A stretch of DNA of 64,000 bases, taken from the NCBI GenBank assembly GCA_028818695.1, contig JAPPNK010000026.1, positions 186,001 to 250,000 of the forward strand, written 5' to 3'. Source of the stretch: Candidatus Poribacteria bacterium (GTDB taxonomy: Bacteria > Poribacteria > WGA-4E > GCA-2687025). Position numbers and translations under genes: made by a program. The notes beneath the pieces were generated by a model. It saw only the letters and a list, made by a program, of their open reading frames with translations. It was not told where the DNA came from and made no database searches. Of this stretch, positions 17,108 to 26,175 are shown in pieces. Numbering within the stretch: position 1 is the first letter of the stretch; the number at the start of each line of letters is the position of its first letter.

Positions 17108-18181
17108 CTAACGCCCAGCGATGAAGCTCTCCACCATCTCCAGCGCCTCCGAATCGGTGTACTGAATCGGCGGCGACTTCATGAAGTAGGCGCTTGGACC
17201 CAGCAGCGGTCCGCCGATGCCTCTGTCCCGCGCCAACTTGCAGCACCGTATCGCATCGATGCTCACGCCCGCGGAGTTCGGCGAATCCCACACCTCCAAC
17301 TTCAGCTCTATGTTGACCGGCACATCGCCGAATTCGCGCCCCTCTATCCGTATGTGGCACCACTTGCGGTCTTCAAGCCATGGGATATGGTCGCTCGGTC
17401 CGATGTAAACATTCTGCGGCTCCACCTTGTAATCCAGCTGCGAGGTCACGGCGTCCGTCTTGCTGATGCGCTTCGACTCAAGCCGCTCCTTCTCAAGCAT
17501 GTTCAGGAAGTCCATGTTCCCGCCCACATTCAGCTGCGAGGTGCGCTCCATCAACACGCCCCGGTCGTTGAAGAGGCGCGTCAAGACGCGGTGAACAATC
17601 GTCGCGCCCATCTGCGCCTTGATGTCGTCGCCGATGATCGGCAGCCCGGCGTCCTCAAACCGCTCGCGCCAGCGCTCATGCCTGCAGATAAAAACGGGGA
17701 TGCAATTGACGACCGCAACGCCCGCCCGCAGCGCCTGCTCCATATACATCCGCGTCGCCTTTTCGCTTCCGACGGGCAGGTAGTTCACCAGCACATCCGC
17801 CTTCGCGTCTGTCAGCGCCTGCGCGACATCAACCGGCTCCGCGTCCGATTCGCGTATCGTCTGGCGGTAGTACCGCCCCAGCCCGTCGCCTGTCGGTCCG
17901 CGCATTACCTGGACGCCGGTCGGCGGAATATCGGCGAATTTGATCGTGTTATTGATGGGCGACATGAGCGCGTCGCTCAGATCGCGCCCGACCTTGTTGT
18001 CGTCCACATCAAACGCCGCGACCGCCTCAACATCGGAAACGTGGTATCCGCCGAGGCGGACATGCATCAACCCTGGGACAATGTCCTGGTCGGAGGCGTT
18101 CTGGTAGTAGTAAAGGCCTTGTACGAGTGAAGAGGCGCAATTGCCTGTTCCAACAATCGCAATCCGCGTTTTTTTGCTCAT
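17108..18181 (-). CDS. myo-inositol-1-phosphate synthase family protein
   Basis: A 357-residue cytoplasmic enzyme of the prokaryotic inositol-3-phosphate synthase family. It has the NAD-binding [12 protein letters not shown] near the N-terminus, the catalytic-domain signature [18 protein letters not shown], and [11 protein letters not shown]. It converts glucose 6-phosphate to inositol 3-phosphate, the entry to inositol lipids, mycothiol-like thiols or compatible solutes. ATG 18181 starts the conserved [13 protein letters not shown]; the longer frame to 18367 reads into repeat A3. Glucose-6-phosphate dehydrogenase, which uses the same substrate, is encoded elsewhere in the window but not adjacently. 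Confidence 0.92.
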   Translation of the reverse strand: MSKKTRIAIVGTGNCASSLVQGLYYYQNASDQDIVPGLMHVRLGGYHVSDVEAVAAFDVDDNKVGRDLSDALMSPINNTIKFADIPPTGVQVMRGPTGDGLGRYYRQTIRESDAEPVDVAQALTDAKADVLVNYLPVGSEKATRMYMEQALRAGVAVVNCIPVFICRHERWRERFEDAGLPIIGDDIKAQMGATIVHRVLTRLFNDRGVLMERTSQLNVGGNMDFLNMLEKERLESKRISKTDAVTSQLDYKVEPQNVYIGPSDHIPWLEDRKWCHIRIEGREFGDVPVNIELKLEVWDSPNSAGVSIDAIRCCKLARDRGIGGPLLGPSAYFMKSPPIQYTDSEALEMVESFIAGR

Positions 18182-18284
18182 GTCCAACCCTTTCTGGATT
18201 CCGCTCAACTTGCTTCCCTTAAAAATATAACGCGCATTGCCTATTATATCCTGATGCGCTCCATGACGCAAGTTGTCCTTTTCT

Positions 18285-18427
18285 GACCTTATGTCTTTAG
18301 TTGGGACATGTCGGCGGACGGATGCGGACGGTTTCTGCGGCGCCTCTAGATTCCCTCCCCGTTTCACGGGGACATGGCTTGCGCGGGAATTACGGGCTGA
18401 GCCGCCGGACGCTTCGCATCATAATAA
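18285..18427. repeat. Family A element, copy A3 (right end eroded)
   Basis: Left end GACCTTATGTCTTTAGTTGG starts at 18285. The interior (CGGACGGTTTCTGCGGCGCCTC, then a CCCCGTTTCACGGGG palindrome) closely matches A1. The right TGTCCCAACT end is not recognisable. Confidence 0.65.
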
Positions 18428-18458
18428 GGTCTATCGTTTGCTAAGAACATCGGAATAA

Positions 18459-18582
18459 ACCCCCCAAACCCCCCTTGACAGGGGGGCTTCGACTCTCACC
18501 CTTGACAGGGGGGCTTCGACTCTCACCCTTGATAAAGGGCTTCGACTCTCTCCCCCCTTGATAAGGGGGGATGGGGGGGTTT
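18459..18582. repeat. Tandem repeat array of CCCTTGACAGGGGGGCTTCGACTCTC-type units
   Basis: Three consecutive units of 25-27 bases (CCCTTGA(C/T)A + GGG-rich segment + CTTCGACTCTCA) are flanked by CCCCCCAAACCCCCCTTG and its inverse CCCCCCTTGATAAGGGGGG. Each unit forms a small hairpin. Units have no unique spacers, so it is not a CRISPR array. Confidence 0.75.
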
Positions 18583-18616
18583 AGGCGCGGGAATGGCGTT
18601 CTATCGAGCGCGGATG

Positions 18617-18644
18617 TTGCGCATTTGGAAAAGCGCGCTATACT
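18617..18644 (+). promoter_or_regulatory. Probable promoter of the accA-rib operon
   Basis: TTGCGC (18617-18622), 16-base spacer, TATACT (18639-18644), 29 bases before the accA ATG. Confidence 0.5.
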
Positions 18645-18672
18645 ATTATAGAAACGGCGGGCGGAGAGCGTC

Positions 18673-19650
18673 ATGAAATCGAACGACATTCATTTTGAAG
18701 AGAGCATGTTCGCTGTCGAAGAGCGGCTCAAAGAATTGCGCGCCGCTATTGAGGATGCCCCCATCAACCTCCAAAAAGACGCGCAGCTGCTTGAAAAGGC
18801 GTATGAACAGGAGCGGAACCGCTTTTATGAGCGGCTGTCGCCCTGGCAGAAGGTGTGGCTGGCGCGCCGATCCGAGCGCCCAAGAGGCTCCGACTACGTA
18901 CAAGCTCTCATTGAAGACCCTGTCCCGATCTGCGCCGACCGAATCGACGGCGACGACCCGGCGCTTTTAACAGGCGTCGGATGGTTCGACGAAACGCCGG
19001 TCGTCTATTTCGCCCAACAAAAAGGGCGCAACACCAAAGAGAATATCCGCACCAGCTTCGGCATGATGCATCCGCAGGGTTACCGCAAGGCGCGCCGTCT
19101 CATGCGCTTCGCGGCGAAGTTCAACCGCCCCATTCTGAGCTTTGTCGACACGCCGGCGGCGCATCCGTGCGCGCATGCCGAAAAACGCGGACAGGCGAAC
19201 GCGATCGCTGAGAATCTGTTTGAGATGTCGCAGCTGCCGGCGCCGTTCATCGCGGTCGTTGTGGGCGAAGGCGGAAGCGGAGGCGCTCTCGGCGTGGCGA
19301 TGGGAAACGCGGCGCTGATGCTGGAACACGCCGTTTACTGCGTCGCGCCGCCGGAGGCATGCAGCGGCATTTTGTGGAAAGATTCGGGCGAACACGCCCC
19401 AGAGGCGGCTGAAGGATTGAAACTGACCGCCAACGATCTGAAAAAGTGGAAGGTGATCGACGAGATCATCCCTGAACCGCCGGGCGGAGCGCACCGCGAC
19501 CCGCAGGAGACCTACCGGCGCGTCCAAAACGCTGTCAAGGCGCGTCTGCAGGAGCTGTCCGCCTTGACGCCCGACCAGCTCATTGAACAGCGCAGGCGCC
19601 GGTTTAGACAGATCGGCGTCTTTCAAGAAGGCGGGGAGCCGCCCGACTAA
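18673..19650 (+). CDS. accA: Acetyl-CoA carboxylase carboxyltransferase subunit alpha
   Basis: A 325-residue protein with the AccA N-terminal helical region (FEESMFAVEERLKELRAAI) and carboxyltransferase core: IRTSFGMMHPQGYRKARRLM, PILSFVDTPAAHPC, and GEGGSGGALGVAMGN, which forms the acyl-CoA oxyanion site. It pairs with AccD to transfer the carboxyl group from biotin to acetyl-CoA, the first step of fatty acid synthesis. accB, accC and accD are not in the window. ATG 18673 has GGCGGAGAG upstream. The riboflavin genes follow within 16 bases. Confidence 0.95.
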   Translation: MKSNDIHFEESMFAVEERLKELRAAIEDAPINLQKDAQLLEKAYEQERNRFYERLSPWQKVWLARRSERPRGSDYVQALIEDPVPICADRIDGDDPALLTGVGWFDETPVVYFAQQKGRNTKENIRTSFGMMHPQGYRKARRLMRFAAKFNRPILSFVDTPAAHPCAHAEKRGQANAIAENLFEMSQLPAPFIAVVVGEGGSGGALGVAMGNAALMLEHAVYCVAPPEACSGILWKDSGEHAPEAAEGLKLTANDLKKWKVIDEIIPEPPGGAHRDPQETYRRVQNAVKARLQELSALTPDQLIEQRRRRFRQIGVFQEGGEPPD

Positions 19651-19666
19651 CGCATCGGAGAGCGGT

Positions 19667-20308
19667 ATGTTCACCGGCATCATCGAAACGCTCGGAAGCG
19701 TCCAACGGATCGAACGCGCCGGCGGCGGAATGCGCCTCGCCATCGAAATGGAAGCGGATGAGCCGCTGCGTCTGGGCGAAAGCGTCGCGCTGAACGGCGT
19801 CTGTCTCACTGCGGCGGCCGTTCCAAGCGACTGCCTCTGGGAGGCGGACGTCTCGCTCGAAACGATGCGCCGAACCGCCCTCGGCGACCTGCGCCCAGGC
19901 GCGCTCGTACACCTGGAGCGGGCGTTGAAAGCGGACGGACGCATCGGCGGGCATTTTGTACAGGGACATGTGGACGAGACGGGAATCGCCGCGCGGCTCT
20001 CTCCTGAAGGCGCCGGGATGCTGCTGGATGTGCGCGTTTCTTCGGACGGCATGCGTTATCTTGTTGAAAAAGGTTCCGTCTCGGTGGACGGCGTTAGCTT
20101 GACGGTTGCGTCGCTTTTGCCGGACGGCTTTCAAGTCGCGCTTGTTCCGCATACCTTGGAGAAGACGACGTTCGCGCGCCGTTCCGCCGGCAGCCGCGTC
20201 AACCTTGAGTTCGATATTTTGGCAAAATATGTGGAGCGCGCCCTGACCTATCGTCCGAACGGGGGCGTCGGCGCGGAGCTGTTGAAGGCGCAGGGGTATA
20301 TGCGATGA
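19667..20308 (+). CDS. ribE: Riboflavin synthase alpha chain
   Basis: A 213-residue protein with the two lumazine-binding repeats of riboflavin synthase: [12 protein letters not shown] at the N-terminus and [14 protein letters not shown] starting the second half. It dismutates two 6,7-dimethyl-8-ribityllumazine molecules to riboflavin. ATG 19667, with GGAGAGCGGT upstream, starts exactly at the conserved MFTG. It overlaps ribBA by four bases. No FMN riboswitch is present; the 16-base gap to accA leaves no room. Confidence 0.96.
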   Translation: MFTGIIETLGSVQRIERAGGGMRLAIEMEADEPLRLGESVALNGVCLTAAAVPSDCLWEADVSLETMRRTALGDLRPGALVHLERALKADGRIGGHFVQGHVDETGIAARLSPEGAGMLLDVRVSSDGMRYLVEKGSVSVDGVSLTVASLLPDGFQVALVPHTLEKTTFARRSAGSRVNLEFDILAKYVERALTYRPNGGVGAELLKAQGYMR

Positions 20309-21549
20309 ACATTCAATTTGCGCGTATCGAAGAAGCGATCGAGGCGGTGCGGCGGGGCGAGATGGTGATCGTCACCGACGACAGCGACCGCGAAAACGAA
20401 GGCGATCTGACGATGGCGGCAGAGAAGGCGACCCCCGAAGCGGTCAATTTTATGGCGACCTACGGAAGAGGCCTCATCTGCCTGCCTATGACGCAGCGGC
20501 GGTTTCAGGAGCTGGACATTCCGCCGATGACGACCGTTAGGCAGGACCCTCTCGGCACCGCATACGGCGTCTCCATCGACGCAAAAGAGGGGCTGACGAC
20601 CGGCATCTCCGCGGCGGAACGGGCGTTGACGATTCGCCGAGCGGCGGATCCGGACGCCGAGGCAGGCGATTTTCAGCGTCCTGGGCATGTGTTTCCGCTT
20701 CAGGCGCGCGAGGGGGGCGTTCTCAGGCGCGCCGGGCATACGGAGGCGGCAGTCGATCTGGCGCGTCTGGCGGGGCTGTTTCCAGCCGGCGTTGTGTGCG
20801 AAATCATGAACGAGGACGGGTCGATGGCGCGCGCGCCGCAGCTGATGACCTTCGCCCAGAACCATGGTCTCAAGATCATCTCCATCGCCGACCTGATCGC
20901 CTACCGGCGGCGCACCGAAAAGCTGATCTCCAAAGCCGCCTCGGCGCGCCTGCCGACGAAGCGCGGCGAATTCCTGCTCCATGCATACAGCAGCGTCATC
21001 GACCGGCGCGAGCATCTCGCCTTGACGATCGGGGATATCAGCGGCGGAGAGCCGACGCTCGTCCGCGTCCACTCCGAATGCCTCACGGGCGACACGTTCG
21101 GCTCGCTGCGCTGCGACTGCGGCAATCAGCTGGACGAGGCGATGCGCGTCATCCAAGAGGAAGGCAAGGGCGCCATACTCTACATGCGCCAAGAGGGGCG
21201 GGGCATCGGCCTTGTCAATAAAATGAAGGCGTACCAGCTCCAAGACACCGGCTACGACACGGTGGAAGCGAACGAAAAGCTCGGATTTAATGCGGATCTG
21301 CGCGACTACGGCATTGGAGCGCAGATACTGTACGATCTCGGCATCCGCAAGATACGGCTCATGACGAACAATCCGCGCAAGATCGCCGGCATCGAAGGGC
21401 ATGGGCTGGAGGTGGTGGAGCGGGCGCCGATACAGGTTCCGCCGCATAAGGAAAATCTGCGTTATCTTCAAACGAAACGCACCAAGTTGGGGCATCTTCT
21501 CATGGACGATCTTTCATATTCGGACGAGGATGAGCATGGCGATTTTTGA
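20305..21549 (+). CDS. ribBA: Bifunctional DHBP synthase / GTP cyclohydrolase II
   Basis: A 414-residue fusion. Residues 1-200 form RibB ([20 protein letters not shown] with the metal and substrate residues, [37 protein letters not shown]). Residues 205-400 form RibA, with the zinc cysteines in [17 protein letters not shown] and the RQEGRGIGL active-site loop. Together they make the two precursors of lumazine from ribulose 5-phosphate and GTP. It overlaps ribE by 4 bases and ribH by 14, so translation of the three genes is coupled. Confidence 0.96.
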   Translation: MNIQFARIEEAIEAVRRGEMVIVTDDSDRENEGDLTMAAEKATPEAVNFMATYGRGLICLPMTQRRFQELDIPPMTTVRQDPLGTAYGVSIDAKEGLTTGISAAERALTIRRAADPDAEAGDFQRPGHVFPLQAREGGVLRRAGHTEAAVDLARLAGLFPAGVVCEIMNEDGSMARAPQLMTFAQNHGLKIISIADLIAYRRRTEKLISKAASARLPTKRGEFLLHAYSSVIDRREHLALTIGDISGGEPTLVRVHSECLTGDTFGSLRCDCGNQLDEAMRVIQEEGKGAILYMRQEGRGIGLVNKMKAYQLQDTGYDTVEANEKLGFNADLRDYGIGAQILYDLGIRKIRLMTNNPRKIAGIEGHGLEVVERAPIQVPPHKENLRYLQTKRTKLGHLLMDDLSYSDEDEHGDF

Positions 21550-22009
21550 GGGTCGGCTGATCGGCGAGGGGCTGCGCATCGCTGTCGCGGCGTCGCGTTT
21601 TAATGAGTTCATCACCTCCAAGCTGGTCGCCGCGGCGGTGGACGGCTTGACGCGGCATGGAGTCGACGCCGACAAGATCGATATCTGCTGGGTTCCGGGC
21701 GCGTTTGAGATTCCGCTGGCGGCGTCGCGTTTGGCGCGGTCGCGCAGGTACGACGCCGTCATATGCCTTGGCTGCGTTATCCGAGGCGCGACGCCTCATT
21801 TTGATTATGTCGCGGGCGAGTCGGCAAAGGGGGTCGCCCGCGTAAGCCTAGACGCCGATCTGCCGGTCATCTACGCTATTTTGACCGTCGACACAATTGA
21901 GCAAGCCATCGAACGGGCGGGAACGAAAGCGGGCAACCGCGGATTTGACGCCGCGCTCGCCGCGATGGAGATGGCGACCCTCATGAAGGTTCTGCCAGAA
22001 GAAGCATAA
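21536..22009 (+). CDS. ribH: 6,7-dimethyl-8-ribityllumazine synthase
   Basis: A 157-residue lumazine synthase with [21 protein letters not shown], and [21 protein letters not shown], which carries the catalytic histidine. It condenses the RibA- and RibB-derived products and forms icosahedral or pentameric shells in the cytoplasm. ATG 21536 lies inside the ribBA end, preceded by GAGGATGAG. The in-frame extension to 21401 is ribBA coding sequence, not part of this protein. Confidence 0.95.
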   Translation: MAIFEGRLIGEGLRIAVAASRFNEFITSKLVAAAVDGLTRHGVDADKIDICWVPGAFEIPLAASRLARSRRYDAVICLGCVIRGATPHFDYVAGESAKGVARVSLDADLPVIYAILTVDTIEQAIERAGTKAGNRGFDAALAAMEMATLMKVLPEEA

Positions 22010-22019
22010 AGAGAAAACC

Positions 22020-22559
22020 ATGAACGACGACTCTTCCGACGACGGCAAAACAAAAGACCAGCCCGCGCTCGTCTCTGAAAGCAGGCCCGACCGGGCGCGC
22101 CGCCTCGCCCAGCGCGGACGCCGGCACCTAGAGCGGCATCAGCGCATCTCCCGCGACCTGCGCGACGGCCTCTTCGCGCTGCGCGACAAGAAGTTCACCC
22201 AAGCGCTGCAGCTTTTCAACAAGGCGGTCAAGGCAGACCCCGAACGCGGCGAATCGCACTACTATCTCGGCCTCGCGCGTTTTATGATGAACGACTATGA
22301 GGCGGCGGCCGATGCGTTCCGAACCGCTATCGAGAACGGGCATGCGGGTCCGGACACGGCGCAGAGCCTAGGGGACGCGCTCATGCCGTTAGAGCAATAC
22401 GAAGAGGCGGCGAAGGCGTACCAGAGCGCGCTGGCAGAGCGCCCCTCCGCCGAGCTGTACGGGCGTCTGGGACTGGCGCTTTCGGCGCTCGGCCGGCGGG
22501 ACGAGGCAAAAAGCGCCGTCAAGGCGGCTATACAGATGCGCCTGGGCGGGAAGCGTTAA
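22020..22559 (+). CDS. TPR-repeat protein
   Basis: A 179-residue soluble protein. The basic N-terminus (residues 20-48) precedes about four tetratricopeptide repeats (RDKKFTQALQLFNKAVKADP, GESHYYLGLARFMMNDYEAA, and two more). It starts 11 bases after ribH, where many genomes carry nusB, and ends the accA-rib operon. TPR domains mediate protein contacts; a partner cannot be named. Confidence 0.82.
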   Translation: MNDDSSDDGKTKDQPALVSESRPDRARRLAQRGRRHLERHQRISRDLRDGLFALRDKKFTQALQLFNKAVKADPERGESHYYLGLARFMMNDYEAAADAFRTAIENGHAGPDTAQSLGDALMPLEQYEEAAKAYQSALAERPSAELYGRLGLALSALGRRDEAKSAVKAAIQMRLGGKR

Positions 22560-22634
22560 AGAAAGTCCGCCCTCTTTACCCTCCCCTCCCCCTCCCCATT
22601 CCCGCCCCTCTTTCTGCCATCCCCATCCTCATTC

Positions 22635-22730
22635 TGTCATTCCCGCGAAAGCGGGAATCCAGAGACCTCCCAGACAGCCGCCGCATTCCAAAACAGCTCT
22701 AAAATCAAAATCGTCTCCTATAAAACAGCC
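22635..22730. repeat. Family B element, copy B1 (partial)
   Basis: Contains the central palindrome CATTCCCGCGAAAGCGGGAAT and the right-arm sequence CCAGACAGCCGCCGCATTCC...AAATCAAAATCGTC of family B. The left arm is missing and replaced by a pyrimidine-rich run (22565-22632). With that run it fills the 280-base gap before the next gene. Confidence 0.7.
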
Positions 22731-22839
22731 AAAGCGCGTCGTCCGCTAAGAGCCGATATGCGCCCTTTTACATATGCGGCGCGCCAAGGTACGTTATGCT
22801 TATCTTCTTGAACAAGGACGGCATGCGGGTTGGAGGGCG

Positions 22840-24759
22840 ATGCGTTCAGAATCGGAGCGGCCGAGACACATCACCAAAAAAGCGGTTGCGGTCGGCTTGC
22901 TCATGGTCGTTGTCAACGCCTACTGGGTCGGCCTGGCGAGCGAGCTCTGGTACGCCGTTTATACGCTCGTCTCCCCGTTCTCAAACGCCGTCTTTACGCT
23001 GGTCGTCCTGCTGGGTTTGAACGCGGGGCTGCGCAGGTTTGCCCCCCGCGCGGCGCTCACATCGGCGGAGCTGCTGCTGGTCTATGTGATGGTCACAATG
23101 GTCTCGACCATCTCCGGACACGCCATGATGGCGATCTTGACAGGCGCGCTTGCGCATCCGTTCTGGTTCGCTTCGCCTGAAAACCAGTACGCCCAGCTGT
23201 TCCACCGCTTCATTCCCGACTGGATGACCGTCCGAGACGCGGAGCTGCTGCGCGGCTACTTCGAGGGCGAGTCGAGCGTCCTGTCCATGGAGCTGCTCAG
23301 GGTGTGGACGGGACCTGTTCTCATCTGGTCGGGGTTTATCTTGGCGCTCTACGGGTCGCTTCTCGGCTTCAGCCTTCTTTTTCGAAAACAATGGTCGGAA
23401 CGGGAGAAGCTCAGCTTCCCGCTAACGCAGCTGCCCCTGCAGATGACGACAAACGAAAACTTCTGGAAGACGCGCGGACTATGGGCGGGAATCGCGCTCG
23501 CCGGCTCTATCCGCCTCATCAACGGCGTCCATGACATCTTCCCCGCTTTCCCAGGCTTTCCCGCCAGCATCCGCGTTGACGGCTACTTCACGGAGCGCCC
23601 CTGGAACGCGATCGGCTACACCTCTCTCTCGTTCAACATGGCGATCGTCGGCCTCGCCTATTTCATGCCGTTGGATCTGGCGTTCTCTTGCTGGTTCTTT
23701 TTCTGGTTGACTCGGGCGGAGCGCGTCCTTGCGGCGGCGATGGGCTGGCAGAACCTGCATCTGAACGACAGGGCGGCGGGAGCATGGATCGGCATCGCGT
23801 TCATCGCGCTCTGGTCGGCAAGGCGGCATCTCGCGGAGGTCGCCCGGCACATCGCCGGAAAGGCGCGCGGACAGGACGCGAACGAACCGCTCTCCTACCG
23901 CGCGACCGCCGCGTTGACGCTGGGCTGTCTGGCGGTCGTGTTTCTCTTCTGCGCCGCGGCGGGAATGTCGCTCTGGGCTTTGGCGGTCTGGTATGCGCTC
24001 TTCTTCGCGTTTGCGCTCGCGCTGGGGCATGTGCGCGCCGGCTTAGGACCGCCGTACCATGAGGTGATCGGAATGAGTCCGCGGCAGATCATGACCGACC
24101 TGTTCGGCTCGCGCCGGCTGGGCGGACAGAACCTGACGGCGCTCTCCATGCTGTACGCCTTCAACCGCTGCAACCGCTCGCATCCGATGCCGAACCAGGT
24201 GGAGTCGCTGCGCGTCGGCGAGCGGGGCGGCATACCAGGGCGCGCGCTTGTTTGGATGATGGTTGCCGCTATCGGCGTTGGCGCCGTCGCCACCTTTGCG
24301 TCCTATCTTCAGTTTGCGTATCAGCATGGCGCGCTGGCGAAGAGTCGGGGGCATTTTGGGCGTTTCGGATGGGAGGTGTACAACCCGCTGCAGCGGTTGA
24401 TTCAGTCGCCGACAGACCCTGACCTGACGGCGGGCGCGTATATGGGGGGCGGATTTCTGTTTGTCGCGTTTCTGCATGCGATGCGGACGCAATTTTTATG
24501 GTGGCCGCTGCATGCGTCGGGGTATGTGCTGTCGGGGGCGTCATGGGGCGGGATGGTCTATTTTTGGTTCCCAGTGATGGCGAGCTGGTTTTTGAAGATG
24601 ACGATTTTGAAGTTCAGCGGTTTGGCGGCGTATCGGCGCTGGCAGCCGTTTTTTCTCGGTTTAGTTTTGGGAGATTTCATCCCGCGCAGCGTGTTGAGCA
24701 TTCTCAGCTTTGCGCTCAACCTGTATATGCCGTCCTCTGGGGCGGGGCATACGTTATAG
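22840..24759 (+). CDS. Large polytopic membrane protein (DUF6785/DUF6784-like)
   Basis: A 639-residue protein with roughly 14 membrane helices, a conserved early segment (VVNAYWVGLASELWY), cytoplasmic EREKLSFPLTQLPLQM, and a second half with the ALGHVRAGLGPPYHEVIGMSP motif. It resembles the paired DUF6785/DUF6784 membrane proteins common in Poribacteria- and Planctomycetes-type genomes, which resemble oligopeptide-type transporters; function is unknown. ATG 22840 has TGGAGG upstream; an in-frame ATG at 22774 is possible. The 3' end abuts a fragment of a palindromic repeat (24763-24790). Confidence 0.78.
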   Translation: MRSESERPRHITKKAVAVGLLMVVVNAYWVGLASELWYAVYTLVSPFSNAVFTLVVLLGLNAGLRRFAPRAALTSAELLLVYVMVTMVSTISGHAMMAILTGALAHPFWFASPENQYAQLFHRFIPDWMTVRDAELLRGYFEGESSVLSMELLRVWTGPVLIWSGFILALYGSLLGFSLLFRKQWSEREKLSFPLTQLPLQMTTNENFWKTRGLWAGIALAGSIRLINGVHDIFPAFPGFPASIRVDGYFTERPWNAIGYTSLSFNMAIVGLAYFMPLDLAFSCWFFFWLTRAERVLAAAMGWQNLHLNDRAAGAWIGIAFIALWSARRHLAEVARHIAGKARGQDANEPLSYRATAALTLGCLAVVFLFCAAAGMSLWALAVWYALFFAFALALGHVRAGLGPPYHEVIGMSPRQIMTDLFGSRRLGGQNLTALSMLYAFNRCNRSHPMPNQVESLRVGERGGIPGRALVWMMVAAIGVGAVATFASYLQFAYQHGALAKSRGHFGRFGWEVYNPLQRLIQSPTDPDLTAGAYMGGGFLFVAFLHAMRTQFLWWPLHASGYVLSGASWGGMVYFWFPVMASWFLKMTILKFSGLAAYRRWQPFFLGLVLGDFIPRSVLSILSFALNLYMPSSGAGHTL

Positions 24760-24910
24760 GGGAATGGGAAGCGGGAATCCAGAGTCCCTGAACAAAAGAC
24801 GAACATATACGCATCGCTTGCCAAAATGCCGACAGATCGGCGCGCTTGGAAAAGTCGGCGCATAACGCTAACGTGTATGCATCACAATCGCATAACGTTA
24901 TAGGTTGGGC

Positions 24911-25837
24911 ATGATGAAACGACGTAGTATTCTGGCGGGGGCGTTGATAGGTACTTTGGCGGCGCTTGCATTGCTGTTGATTTGGCTGAGCGGCGATAAA
25001 GGCCCTGATAACGGAGTCAACAAAACCATCAGAGAATCGCAGCAGTCCGAGCGCGTGGATGCAACTCCCGTTCAAGAGACGGAAGAAACTGAACAACAGG
25101 ATTCACAGACAGAATCGTCGGAAATGACGTCTGAATCAATCAATACCGCCGTCGATACAGACATCCCGTACGATTTCAGAACATGGGAAGACGCGCTGAA
25201 TTACTATGCTGAACTGGTGGGCAAACAGTACGATATTGTCAAGACGACCATGACGCCGCCTTCGCCTCCTGAGGGCATTGATCCGGAACTGTATGCGCTG
25301 GGAGTAAAAGGATGGTTTCAATCAATGGCTGCCGCAATTGTTTTCGACCGTGTTTTTGTGAATGGTGAGAACCCGCGCCTAGAAGCGGCGATGAAGCCTT
25401 TTCTAGGCGAGATGCCGTTGCATTCCTTCGCTCCTGACAATCTACTGATTCGGGCAGGGCGCATTCCAGAGTCGGTCCTATACCAAGAAATAGAATTGCC
25501 GAACGGAGAAATATACAGCTTAAAACGCGGCAAATTTTTGGTTGTAAAATACCGCCGGGAGGGTACCCCCGCCAAAGAGCGTCTTCAGCGTATCGCTAAG
25601 CAAGAAGCTAGAGAACTGGATCTGTTGCAGCGCATGAGCGAAGGTCCTTCTGAGAGTGAAGCTTCGAAATTGAATAAAGAGCTGACGGAGGTTCAGCGAA
25701 ACCTGGAGACGCTTCGGACGCCTATTTACGTCAATTGGACAATGCAGGTTGGAACGGGCAAGCCTGACCATCCGGATTATGAAGTGCTTGATCTTAACCT
25801 GGGTACGCTTCCTTCCACAAACGAAGTGGAGGAATGA
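24911..25837 (+). CDS. N-terminally anchored protein, unknown
   Basis: A 308-residue protein. A helix at residues 6-28 (ILAGALIGTLAALALLLIWL) anchors it, followed by an acidic, Gln/Thr-rich linker (about residues 30-75). The globular part has no family I recognise (FRTWEDALNYYAELVGKQ, FVNGENPRLEAAMKPFLG). A coiled-coil-like stretch is at about residues 235-275. Base composition is visibly less GC-rich than neighbours. Its stop overlaps the start of the next small gene (ATGA). Confidence 0.7.
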   Translation: MMKRRSILAGALIGTLAALALLLIWLSGDKGPDNGVNKTIRESQQSERVDATPVQETEETEQQDSQTESSEMTSESINTAVDTDIPYDFRTWEDALNYYAELVGKQYDIVKTTMTPPSPPEGIDPELYALGVKGWFQSMAAAIVFDRVFVNGENPRLEAAMKPFLGEMPLHSFAPDNLLIRAGRIPESVLYQEIELPNGEIYSLKRGKFLVVKYRREGTPAKERLQRIAKQEARELDLLQRMSEGPSESEASKLNKELTEVQRNLETLRTPIYVNWTMQVGTGKPDHPDYEVLDLNLGTLPSTNEVEE

Positions 25838-26070
25838 CATCCGACGCAGCCTTCAGACGATATAGCGGCAACTCCATGGAAAATCATAACTTCCTTCTCA
25901 TGAATGCGGAAGGGCAGGAAAGGGTAGGCCGCAGCGCTGCCTTCGCTGTCGCGCTTTTTCTTTCTGTGACGCTTATCGGATGGGAAGCCGCTGGACTAGC
26001 TGCTTTGTTTTTGTTTCGCATGGCGGCGATTCCGTTCGCAGTGTGGCTGATAGAGGCGGATCAGCTTTGA
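25834..26070 (+). CDS. Small membrane protein, unknown
   Basis: A 78-residue protein whose ATG overlaps the preceding gene's stop by four bases, implying coupled translation. Two hydrophobic stretches (about residues 34-52 and 53-72) suggest a membrane hairpin ending IEADQL. An internal ATG at 25876 is an alternative start. It is probably a partner of the anchored protein upstream, judging only from the overlap. Confidence 0.6.
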   Translation: MTSDAAFRRYSGNSMENHNFLLMNAEGQERVGRSAAFAVALFLSVTLIGWEAAGLAALFLFRMAAIPFAVWLIEADQL

Positions 26071-26099
26071 AAAGTGAGCCGCTTGCGCCGCCGACGTCC

Positions 26100-26129
26100 T
26101 TGACAACGGCTCTCTTCTTGCTTTACACT
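26100..26129 (+). promoter_or_regulatory. Promoter of WD40 gene 1
   Basis: TTGACA (26100-26105), 18-base spacer, TACACT (26124-26129). The same arrangement precedes WD40 genes 2 and 3, with matching surrounding bases (CGTCCTTGACA and CTTTACACTC). Confidence 0.7.
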
Positions 26130-26175
26130 CATCCCCGAAGAGAACGCGCGTTTCAACCAGAATGCATGCGCCAAC

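Noticed and set aside
18459-18582. Possible CRISPR array
   Set aside because: Units follow one another without unique spacers, and no cas gene is in the window.
19620-19667. FMN riboswitch for the rib genes
   Set aside because: The gap between accA and ribE is 16 bases, and nothing resembling the RFN element is seen upstream of accA.
22774-22840. Upstream start for the DUF6785-like protein
   Set aside because: Possible, but the added residues are hydrophilic and unconserved in character, and the ATG at 22840 has TGGAGG directly before it.
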